From NCBI GenBank assembly GCA_943324165.2, contig CALPKO020000050.1, positions 1-7,819 of the forward strand: a stretch of 7,819 nucleotides of DNA, given 5' to 3'. The translations under genes and the position numbers were made by a program. This document shows, in pieces, positions 1-6,065 of the stretch. The DNA comes from Bdellovibrio sp. ZAP7 (lineage in GTDB: Bacteria; Bacteroidota; Bacteroidia; Flavobacteriales; Flavobacteriaceae). Every line of letters begins with the position of its first letter. The stretch's first letter is position 1. The notes beneath the pieces are model-generated. The model was not told the origin of the DNA. It saw only the letters and a program-made list of their open reading frames with translations, and did not search any database.

Positions 1-159
1 GAAGGTTTTGGAGAAATGTTTATGGATCATGTTGTTCCCGCTTTTTTTAATGGTGACAAAGACGGTATTCTGCAGCGTGCAAAGATGACTGAAAATGGTA
101 AATTAACCAAAAGGTTCGAGTATTTACAAGATTATGTTGAAGAAAGTACTTTTTACTAA
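1..159 (+). CDS. C-terminal fragment of an unrecognised protein
   Basis: An open frame enters from the left edge and ends at a TAA at 157-159, leaving 52 residues. The fragment begins EGFGEMFMDHVVPAFF and ends DYVEESTFY. It is mixed polar and hydrophobic, with no signal peptide, membrane segment, zinc-binding cysteines or repeat visible, so it looks like the end of a soluble globular protein. Base use resembles the downstream genes, which supports it being coding. I do not recognise the family and assign no function. It is followed by 276 bases before the GH3 gene, with no clear terminator hairpin between, so an operon link is possible but unsupported. Reality of the coding frame is fairly sure; identity is unknown. 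Confidence 0.6.
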   Translation, partial: EGFGEMFMDHVVPAFFNGDKDGILQRAKMTENGKLTKRFEYLQDYVEESTFY

Positions 160-308
160 AACCATTATTCAATCTGTCTTTGCAGAAAATGATAAAGTTT
201 ATTGTTGTCATATATTGAATTTATTTGGTAGAATAGGATTAATGGCAAGATGAACTATTTTCTATTTTTGATAATATAAATCTTTTAAACAACTTTATAG
301 TTAATGGA

Positions 309-316
309 TATATTTG
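309..316 (+). promoter_or_regulatory. Candidate -7 box for the GH3/GH97 genes
   Basis: TATATTTG fits the Bacteroidota sigma-ABfr -7 consensus TANNTTTG exactly. Transcription would begin near 320-325, giving a leader of about 110 bases. No TTG -33 element is present at the normal distance, and such a box turns up fairly often by chance in DNA this AT-rich, so the call is tentative. The competing match at 263-270 has the same weakness. Confidence 0.3.
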
Positions 317-319
317 GGA

Positions 320-334
320 AATAATTCAATTATT
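320..334. repeat. 15-bp palindrome next to the candidate GH3 promoter
   Basis: AATAATT and AATTATT form perfect 7-bp arms around a single C at 327. The palindrome lies just downstream of the -7 match at 309-316, where an initiation-blocking operator would sit. All arm bases are A or T, which raises the odds of coincidence. Confidence 0.35.
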
Positions 335-435
335 AAATTGTTCGTGTAAAGTAGTAAATGAAAGAAAAAATTCGATATTAGCTCCTTTAAATTGAGTTCA
401 AAAAAAACAATATAAATTCACAAATTCCCCAATTG

Positions 436-2736
436 ATGCGCATAAAAATCAAAATATTACTAATTCTATTTTTGTCATTAAGTAATGCTTATTCTCAAAA
501 AGAAAAAAAAACAATTCCTCCAACACCAAAATCGATTTTTGTCTCACAATTAATGGCAAAAATGACTTTACAAGAAAAAATTGGTCAATTGAATTTGCCA
601 ACTTCTGGAGATATAACTACAGGTCAAGCCAATAGTTCTAACGTTGCAAAATCTATTGCAGAAGGCAAAGTGGGAGGGCTTTTCAACATCAAATCGGCAC
701 AAAAAATCAAAGAAGTACAGCGTATTGCTGTAGAAAAAAGCCGTTTGAAAATCCCATTGCTTTTTGGGATGGATGTAATTCACGGTTATGAAACTACTTT
801 TCCAATTCCACTCGGATTGTCTTGTACTTGGGATATGAATTTGATTAAAAGAAGTGCAGAAATTGCAGCTCAAGAAGCCAGTGCAGATGGAATTAATTGG
901 ACATTTTCGCCGATGGTTGATATTTCTCGTGATCCAAGATGGGGAAGGGTTTCCGAAGGTTCTGGAGAAGACGCTTTTCTTGGAAGTCAAATTGCAAAAG
1001 CAATGGTAAAGGGATACCAAGGCGATGATTTGTCTAAAAACAATACCATTTTATCTTGTGTTAAACATTTCGCTTTGTACGGTGCTCCGGAAGCTGGACG
1101 AGAATACAATACGGTTGACATGAGCCGAATCAAAATGTACAATGACTATTTTCCTCCTTACAAGGCAGCAGTTGAAGCTGGCGCAGGGTCCGTTATGGCA
1201 TCTTTCAATGAAGTCGATGGTATTCCAGCCACATCAAACAAGTGGTTAATGACCGATGTTTTGAGAAAGCAATGGAGGTTTAAAGGTTTTGTGGTGACAG
1301 ATTATACTGCAATTCCTGAAATGGAAGAACATGGTATTGGAGATTTGCAAACCGTTTCTGCTTTGGCCTTAAAAGCGGGTATTGAAATGGACATGGTAGG
1401 GGAAGGTTTTTTGAAAACTTTAGCGAAATCGCTGAAAGAAGGAAAAGTTACCATGCAAGAAATTGATAATGCCGTACGATTAATTTTAAATGCCAAATAT
1501 GACTTAGGTTTATTTCAAAATCCTTACCAATATTGTGATGAAAACAGAGCAAAAACAGAAGTTTACACACAATCAAATAGAAATGAAGCTAGAAAAATTG
1601 CTTCACAGTCTTTGGTTTTATTAAAAAATACAAATAATATTTTACCTTTAAAAAAATCTGGTACTATTGCCTTGATTGGTCCATTGGCAGATGCAAAAGA
1701 AAATATGTCAGGCACTTGGAGCGTTGCTACAAAATTTGAAAATTCTATTTCCTTACTTGCCGGAATCAGAGAAGTTGCAGGAAATTTTACCAAAATTTTA
1801 TATGCAAAAGGAAGCAATCTGGATGACGATGCAGTTTTAGAAGAAAAGGCAACAATGTTCGGGAAATCGCTTCATCGGGACAATCGAACAAAGGAAGAAT
1901 TACAATCCGAAGCATTAAAAATTGCCAATCAATCTGACGTAATTGTAGCTGCTTTGGGCGAATCTGCCGAATTTAGCGGCGAATGCAGTAGCCGTACCAA
2001 TCTCGAAATTCCACTTACACAAAAAGAATTGTTACAAGCTTTACTAAAATTAGGAAAACCAGTTATTTTGGTTTTGTTCAATGGTCGTCCGTTGGTTTTG
2101 AATCAAGAAGTAGCAACAGTTCCTGCAATATTAGACGTTTGGTTTGCTGGAAGTGAAGCCGGTTATGCCATAGCTGACGTGTTGTTTGGCGATGAAAATC
2201 CTTCGGGAAAATTAACTACAACATTTCCGAGAAGCGTTGGTCAAGTGCCAATTTACTACAATCACAAAAACACCGGAAGACCATTGGGAAACAATGAAGG
2301 TAAATTTGAAAAATTCAAATCCAATTATATCGACGAAAGAAATGAACCGCTTTTTCCATTTGGCTTCGGGTTGAGTTATACCAATTTTGAGTATTCGAAT
2401 TTGAAATTATCTTCGGTTAAAATTAATTTTAAAAACACCTTAAAAGTCACAATTGACATTGCAAATACAGGAAGCTTCGATGGCAAAGAAATTGTTCAAT
2501 TCTACATTAGAGATTTATTTGCTTCAGTTACGAGACCCGTGAAAGAATTAAAAGGTTTTCAAAAAATCAATTTAAAAAAAGGAGAAAAGCAAACCGTTAC
2601 TTTTGAAATTTCAGCCGAAGATCTAAAATTTTATAATGCAGCTTTACAATTTGTTGCTGAACCAGGAACATTCGAAGTTTTTGTAGGTAGTAATTCCGAT
2701 ACCAACACAAAGGCAGCATTTGAGCTGGTAAATTGA
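436..2736 (+). CDS. bglX: Secreted GH3 beta-glucosidase (BglX-like)
   Basis: This 766-residue glycoside hydrolase family 3 enzyme should act in the periplasm as an exo-acting, retaining beta-glucosidase, removing glucose from the non-reducing ends of beta-gluco-oligosaccharides. Residues 1-20 form a signal peptide, with cleavage likely after A-Y-S before Q21; there is no lipobox cysteine. The N-terminal barrel carries DPRWGR (166-171) and KHF (210-212), and the nucleophile is D289 in VVTDY. The second domain starts near SLVLLKN (392-398); E516 in ECSSRT is the expected acid/base by analogy with HEASSRT in E. coli BglX. FGFGLSY (642-648) leads into a C-terminal fibronectin-III-like domain. The length matches BglX (765 aa). 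ATG at 436 is chosen over the adjoining in-frame TTG at 433; no Shine-Dalgarno is seen. GH97 follows after 86 bases. GH3 members can also prefer xylosides or other beta-glucans, so fine specificity is uncertain. Confidence 0.92.
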   Translation: MRIKIKILLILFLSLSNAYSQKEKKTIPPTPKSIFVSQLMAKMTLQEKIGQLNLPTSGDITTGQANSSNVAKSIAEGKVGGLFNIKSAQKIKEVQRIAVEKSRLKIPLLFGMDVIHGYETTFPIPLGLSCTWDMNLIKRSAEIAAQEASADGINWTFSPMVDISRDPRWGRVSEGSGEDAFLGSQIAKAMVKGYQGDDLSKNNTILSCVKHFALYGAPEAGREYNTVDMSRIKMYNDYFPPYKAAVEAGAGSVMASFNEVDGIPATSNKWLMTDVLRKQWRFKGFVVTDYTAIPEMEEHGIGDLQTVSALALKAGIEMDMVGEGFLKTLAKSLKEGKVTMQEIDNAVRLILNAKYDLGLFQNPYQYCDENRAKTEVYTQSNRNEARKIASQSLVLLKNTNNILPLKKSGTIALIGPLADAKENMSGTWSVATKFENSISLLAGIREVAGNFTKILYAKGSNLDDDAVLEEKATMFGKSLHRDNRTKEELQSEALKIANQSDVIVAALGESAEFSGECSSRTNLEIPLTQKELLQALLKLGKPVILVLFNGRPLVLNQEVATVPAILDVWFAGSEAGYAIADVLFGDENPSGKLTTTFPRSVGQVPIYYNHKNTGRPLGNNEGKFEKFKSNYIDERNEPLFPFGFGLSYTNFEYSNLKLSSVKINFKNTLKVTIDIANTGSFDGKEIVQFYIRDLFASVTRPVKELKGFQKINLKKGEKQTVTFEISAEDLKFYNAALQFVAEPGTFEVFVGSNSDTNTKAAFELVN

Positions 2737-2759
2737 CTTTTTTAATGTTTTACAGCTTG

Positions 2760-2781
2760 CCCTTTGGTTTGGTCTAAAGGG
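2760..2781 (+). terminator. Weak hairpin between GH3 and GH97
   Basis: CCCTTT (2760-2765) and AAAGGG (2776-2781) can form a 6-bp stem with a 10-base loop, followed by the T-rich but interrupted tract TCATTATTTTCT. It is the only G/C-containing stem in this 86-base gap. It could be a partial terminator or an mRNA-stabilising hairpin that lowers expression of the second gene, but the tail is too poor for a strong terminator. Confidence 0.3.
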
Positions 2782-2822
2782 TCATTATTTTCTAAAATGA
2801 TTATCTTTATCAAAAAAATAGA

Positions 2823-4922
2823 ATGAAAAAAATAATTTGCCTTTGTTTGTTTTTGGTTTTTTCAATGATGAAAGCCCAAACTTTTTCTCCCTCTAAAAAT
2901 GTTCGATTAAATTTTCAACTTTCTGAGGATGGAAGTCCAACTTATTCTGTTTTATATAAAAATAAAACCATAATAAAAGAAAGCAAATTGGGTTTTATTT
3001 TAAAAAATTTGCCTGCTTTGAATAATGATTTTATAATAGAAAACCAAGAGGTAAAAAGTGTTGACGAACGCTGGAAACCTGTTTTGGGTGAACAAGCGGT
3101 TATTCAAAATAAATACAATCAAATTACTTTTTATTTGGTTCAAAAGTCAACCAACAAAAAAATTAATATTGTTTTTAAGGTTTATAATGAAGGGGTTGCA
3201 TTTCGATATGAATTTCCTAAACAAGAGACTTTGAATTATTTTGTAATTTCTGATGAAAATACGCAATTTAACCTAACAGGAAATCATAAAACGTTTTGGA
3301 TTCCTGGCGATTTCGATAGCCAAGAATACGTTTATAACGAAACCAAAATATCTGAAGTTGATAATAATAAATTAGATTTAAACAATGCCATTGCACTAAA
3401 GTCTATCGCTGGAAGATTTGTTGTTCAGTCGCCTTTGATGATGAAAAGTGACGACAATTTGTATATTAATATTTTTGAAGCTGCTGTTGTGAATTATCCG
3501 GTAATGCATTTAGACTTGAATCCTCAAACTTATGCTTTAACATCGCATTTAGTACCAAATGCCATCGGTGATAAAGCTTATTTGCAAACTCCAGCTGTTT
3601 CGCCTTGGAGAACAATTATGGTTAGTGATGATGCTAGAGATATTGTTGGTTCTAAAATGATTTTGAATCTTAATGAACCTTGCAAATTAGAAGATACTTC
3701 TTGGATAAAACCAATGAAATACGTTGGGATTTGGTGGGAAATGCATGTGGGTAAATCAACGTGGGATTATGCAGGTTCACAAAATGCTCAAAATGCAGCG
3801 TCAAAAGATTTAATTCCTTCAGGAAAACATGGTGCAACTACAGTAAACACAAAAAGATACATTGATTTTGCTGCAAAAAATGGATTTGACGGCGTGCTAG
3901 TTGAAGGTTGGGATGTTGGTTGGGAAGATTGGTTTGGAAATTGGAAAGAAGATGTTTTTGATTTTACTACTCCTTATCCAGATTTTGACATCAAAGCAAT
4001 TACCGATTATGCAAAATTAAAAAATGTAAAAATGATTATGCACCACGAGACTTCTGGTTCGGTTGCCAATTATGAGCGTCATTTAGACAGGGCTTTAGAT
4101 TTGATGAAAAAGTACAATTATCCAGCAGCAAAATCGGGTTATGTTGGAAGAATAATTCCTCGTGGTGAATTTCATGATGGGCAAACGATGGTCAATCATT
4201 TTAATTTTGTTGCAAGGCGTTTTGCAGATTATAAAATGATGCTTAATTCTCATGAAAGTTCACGCCCAACAGGCTATGCAAGGACTTACCCAAATTATAT
4301 TGCAGCAGAAGCTGCTCGTGGCAACGAGTTTAACGCATGGAGTACAGGAAATCCACCCATGCACGAAACTATTCTGCCTTTTACAAGACTTTTAGGAGGT
4401 CCGATGGATTACACGCCAGGTATTTTTGAAATTAAAATGAATATTTACGATAATAATAAAACCGAACAAGTGCATACGACTTTGTGCAAACAATTGGCGT
4501 TGTATGTTACAATGTATTCTCCACTTCAAATGGCAGCCGATTTACCAGAAAACTACGAAAAATACCCTGATGCTTTTCAATTCATAAAAGATGTTGCGTT
4601 AGATTGGGACGAAAGCAATTACTTAGAAGCTGAACCGGGAGATTATCTAACAGTTGTAAGAAAATCAAAAGGCAAAGAGAATTGGTTTTTGGGCGCTATT
4701 ACAGATGAAAATGCCAGAAAATCAATAATCAAACTAAACTTCCTTTCTCCAAACACAAAGTACAAAGCGACTATTTATGAAGATGGTAAGGATGCAGATT
4801 GGCAAAAAAATCCAGGAACTTATAAAATCCGAAAGATTGAAGTAACCTCAAAATCAGTAATTAATTTAGTATTAGCAGCAGGTGGTGGTACAGCCATAAG
4901 TTTTGAAAAAATGGGGAAATGA
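2823..4922 (+). CDS. susB: Secreted GH97 alpha-glucosidase (SusB-type, inverting)
   Basis: This 699-residue enzyme should hydrolyse alpha-glucosidic bonds in maltooligosaccharides in the periplasm, releasing glucose with inversion, as Bacteroides thetaiotaomicron SusB does. A signal peptide spans about 1-18 (cleavage after M-K-A before Q19). An N-terminal beta-supersandwich extends to about 290, the catalytic barrel runs from PMKYVGIWWEM (297) to about 590, and a C-terminal beta-sandwich follows. E409 (HHETSG), E478 (HESSRPTG), E496 and E502 (EAARGNE) align with SusB E439, E508, E526 and E532 at a constant offset of 30; in SusB these are bases, calcium ligands and the general acid E532. E168 may be the fifth known site (SusB E194), but that is less certain. 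This glutamate set separates it from retaining GH97 alpha-galactosidases, which use an Asp nucleophile. It probably shares a transcript with the GH3 gene. Confidence 0.94.
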   Translation: MKKIICLCLFLVFSMMKAQTFSPSKNVRLNFQLSEDGSPTYSVLYKNKTIIKESKLGFILKNLPALNNDFIIENQEVKSVDERWKPVLGEQAVIQNKYNQITFYLVQKSTNKKINIVFKVYNEGVAFRYEFPKQETLNYFVISDENTQFNLTGNHKTFWIPGDFDSQEYVYNETKISEVDNNKLDLNNAIALKSIAGRFVVQSPLMMKSDDNLYINIFEAAVVNYPVMHLDLNPQTYALTSHLVPNAIGDKAYLQTPAVSPWRTIMVSDDARDIVGSKMILNLNEPCKLEDTSWIKPMKYVGIWWEMHVGKSTWDYAGSQNAQNAASKDLIPSGKHGATTVNTKRYIDFAAKNGFDGVLVEGWDVGWEDWFGNWKEDVFDFTTPYPDFDIKAITDYAKLKNVKMIMHHETSGSVANYERHLDRALDLMKKYNYPAAKSGYVGRIIPRGEFHDGQTMVNHFNFVARRFADYKMMLNSHESSRPTGYARTYPNYIAAEAARGNEFNAWSTGNPPMHETILPFTRLLGGPMDYTPGIFEIKMNIYDNNKTEQVHTTLCKQLALYVTMYSPLQMAADLPENYEKYPDAFQFIKDVALDWDESNYLEAEPGDYLTVVRKSKGKENWFLGAITDENARKSIIKLNFLSPNTKYKATIYEDGKDADWQKNPGTYKIRKIEVTSKSVINLVLAAGGGTAISFEKMGK

Positions 4923-4940
4923 TTTTTTTTATCAGAAATA

Positions 4941-4982
4941 AATATGTAAATTTGCGGTATGTTTAATGTAAAAATACATATT
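4941..4982. promoter_or_regulatory. Putative autoregulatory operator (three ATGTA half-sites)
   Basis: AATATGTA (4941-4948) and TACATATT (4975-4982) are perfect 8-bp inverted arms with a 26-base spacer. Inside the same span, ATGTA (4966-4970) and TACAT (4975-4979) form a tighter palindrome around AAAA. The ATGTA half-site therefore occurs three times, and the two direct copies start 22 bases apart, about two helical turns. The array covers the -7 box and runs up to ATG 4983, a natural site for repression by the Xre antitoxin. Binding by that protein is inferred. Confidence 0.45.
4947..4954 (+). promoter_or_regulatory. -7 box of the toxin-antitoxin operon
   Basis: TAAATTTG matches the Bacteroidota -7 consensus TANNTTTG exactly and lies in the gap after the GH97 stop codon. 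Transcription would begin near 4958-4963, about 20-25 bases before ATG 4983. No TTG -33 element is seen at the usual distance. The box overlaps one arm of an inverted repeat, as expected for an autoregulated promoter. Confidence 0.5.
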
Positions 4983-5432
4983 ATGAAAAAATATATCAAC
5001 CAAGAAGAAACTTTAAACACTGTCGAAGAGCCGATTGCAATGTATATTTCAAACTCATTTTTGAAAAGTAATGTTTTAGATAATCTTGCTCAAAATTCAA
5101 AAGAGCTATTCACAAAAGTGATTGCAGTTTCAGGTTTAACCATTAAAACATTAGCCGAAAATATTTTTGAAATAACGCCAAAAACATTTATAAAATACAA
5201 AAATAACCAAACGAAAATTCCTTCAAGAATTGCGGAATTAGCGATTGAGCTGAATACCTTGTTTGAGTTAGGCAATGAAATTTTTTCAAATTCAACTGCG
5301 TTCAATGGATGGTTAGAAAAAGAAAATGTTTTTTTTAACAACAAAAAGCCATCTCTTTTTTTAAACACTTCCACCGGAATTCATTTGATTCATGAAGAAT
5401 TAAAACGCATTGAATTTGGTGCTACCGCTTAA
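4983..5432 (+). CDS. Xre/MbcA/ParS-type antitoxin of a RES toxin-antitoxin system
   Basis: This 149-residue cytoplasmic protein should neutralise the RES toxin encoded just downstream and repress their shared promoter. The N-terminal half contains a helical region of the Xre-like type (about 40-90, from ELFTKVIAVSGL through TPKTFIKYKNN to IPSRIAELA). The C-terminal part (about 93-149) fits the DUF2384 toxin-binding domain, with GW (109-110), N119, P123, a T-x-x-G step (T129 to G132) and a terminal ELKRIEFG. I chose ATG 4983 over the in-frame ATG at 4959. The earlier start lies only four bases past the -7 box and would make the message essentially leaderless, and its extra MFNVKIHI residues are encoded inside the inverted-repeat array. 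The stop is 5 bases from the toxin start, so translation is probably coupled. Hand counting of 5041-5340 gives roughly 28% G+C, lower than conserved parts of the neighbouring GH97 gene. Confidence 0.85.
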   Translation: MKKYINQEETLNTVEEPIAMYISNSFLKSNVLDNLAQNSKELFTKVIAVSGLTIKTLAENIFEITPKTFIKYKNNQTKIPSRIAELAIELNTLFELGNEIFSNSTAFNGWLEKENVFFNNKKPSLFLNTSTGIHLIHEELKRIEFGATA

Positions 5433-5437
5433 TCCGT

Positions 5438-5890
5438 ATGGAAGTTTTTAGAATTATACATTCGAAATGGGCTGATAAATTGGTTGCTTCTGGCTATCAG
5501 GGAAGGTGGAATTCTAATGGGTTTTATGTAATTTATAGTGCGGAAAATTGTTCATTGGCTTGCCTCGAAAATTTGGTTCACCGAAATGGTTTTGGATTGA
5601 ATGGTGACTTTTCTTTGATAACGATTTCAATTCCAGATTCAATAAAAAAAAACGAAATTGAAATTAAAAACTTACCAATTGGTTGGAATGGAAATGACGA
5701 AAAATCTCAATTACTGTGTCAGAAAGTAGGAGATGATTGGTTGAGAAACCAACAATCAGCCGTATTAATTGTTCCGTCTGCCATTATAGCCAATGAAAAA
5801 AATATATTAATCAATCCTAATCATCGGGATTTTGATAAAATAAAGTTGAAATCAGTTCAATCTTTTTCGTTTGACAGGAGACTTGGGTAG
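5438..5890 (+). CDS. RES-domain toxin (NAD+-consuming)
   Basis: This compact 150-residue protein is almost entirely one RES domain. Characterised relatives (Pseudomonas putida Res, Mycobacterium tuberculosis MbcT) deplete cellular NAD+ by hydrolysis or phosphorolysis and arrest growth unless bound by their Xre/MbcA antitoxin. The family's three namesake residues are visible: R23 in GRWNSNG, E44 in LENLVH and S114 in IVPSAI. Y33 is also in place; R23, Y33 and E44 correspond, from memory, to R31, Y41 and E52 of P. putida Res. NPNHRDF (126-132) is the usual C-terminal motif. There is no signal peptide or membrane segment. No frameshift or lost key residue is visible, so the toxin appears intact. 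It starts 5 bases after the antitoxin stop. No clear terminator follows, so transcription could run on toward the permease gene 175 bases away. Hydrolase versus phosphorylase activity cannot be told from sequence. Confidence 0.88.
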   Translation: MEVFRIIHSKWADKLVASGYQGRWNSNGFYVIYSAENCSLACLENLVHRNGFGLNGDFSLITISIPDSIKKNEIEIKNLPIGWNGNDEKSQLLCQKVGDDWLRNQQSAVLIVPSAIIANEKNILINPNHRDFDKIKLKSVQSFSFDRRLG

Positions 5891-5964
5891 AACTAATTTC
5901 AAAAATCAATTTCAAACTTTAAACAGCGTAATTTAATTCCTCACCTTTCTAATTATTATAGCTA

Positions 5965-5991
5965 AATTTCGTTAATTTCGTTAATTTAGAT
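5965..5991. repeat. Tandem 9-bp repeat upstream of the permease gene
   Basis: AATTTCGTT occurs twice in tandem (5965-5973, 5974-5982), followed by a 7-of-9 match, AATTTAGAT (5983-5991). It lies 75-101 bases before the permease start, in its presumed promoter region. It could be slippage-derived or a set of factor-binding sites; no exact -7 box accompanies it. Confidence 0.4.
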
Positions 5992-6013
5992 ATTTAGTTT
6001 ACATTTATCAATT

Positions 6014-6029
6014 AATAAAAATTTTTATT
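6014..6029. promoter_or_regulatory. 16-bp perfect palindrome in the permease leader
   Basis: AATAAAAATTTTTATT is identical to its reverse complement over 16 bases and sits 36 bases before the permease ATG. A near match to the -7 box (TACATTTA, 6000-6007, one mismatch) lies just upstream, so the palindrome would fall at or just after the start of transcription, where an operator could act. It is pure A/T and may be coincidence. Confidence 0.3.
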
Positions 6030-6065
6030 CATCTACAAATAACCTTTAATCAATTTACCGACATT

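Larger units (their letters stand above)
160..435. other. AT-rich intergenic leader of the GH3 gene
   Basis: This stretch holds no credible coding frame on either strand and no convincing terminator for the upstream gene. It contains two exact matches to the Bacteroidota -7 box TANNTTTG (263-270 and 309-316), neither with a TTG -33 element at the usual spacing of about 19-23 bases, and a perfect 15-bp palindrome at 320-334. It most likely carries the promoter and leader of the glycosidase genes. Confidence 0.5.

Noticed and set aside
263..270. TATTTTTG as the main GH3 promoter
   Set aside because: It matches TANNTTTG but has no TTG at the right distance and lies about 165 bases from the start codon; the match at 309-316 beside a palindrome is a slightly better candidate.
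433..435. TTG as the start codon of the GH3 gene
   Set aside because: An ATG follows directly at 436 and gives a normal basic signal-peptide start (MRIKIK); the TTG adds only one residue and has no ribosome-binding site in its favour.
568..1020. 150-codon open frame on the minus strand within the GH3 gene
   Set aside because: It lies wholly within the conserved GH3 barrel coding sequence, is rich in Ser, Cys, Phe and Asn as antisense frames are, and has no recognisable domain.
4906..4928. A/T hairpin (AAAAAAT/ATTTTTT) across the GH97 stop codon as a terminator
   Set aside because: The stem has no G/C pair and overlaps the last GH97 codons; it is too weak to call, and read-through toward the antitoxin cannot be excluded.
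5090..5374. 94-codon open frame on the minus strand within the antitoxin gene
   Set aside because: It is antisense to a well-supported antitoxin with DUF2384 features and shows no family motif or promoter of its own.
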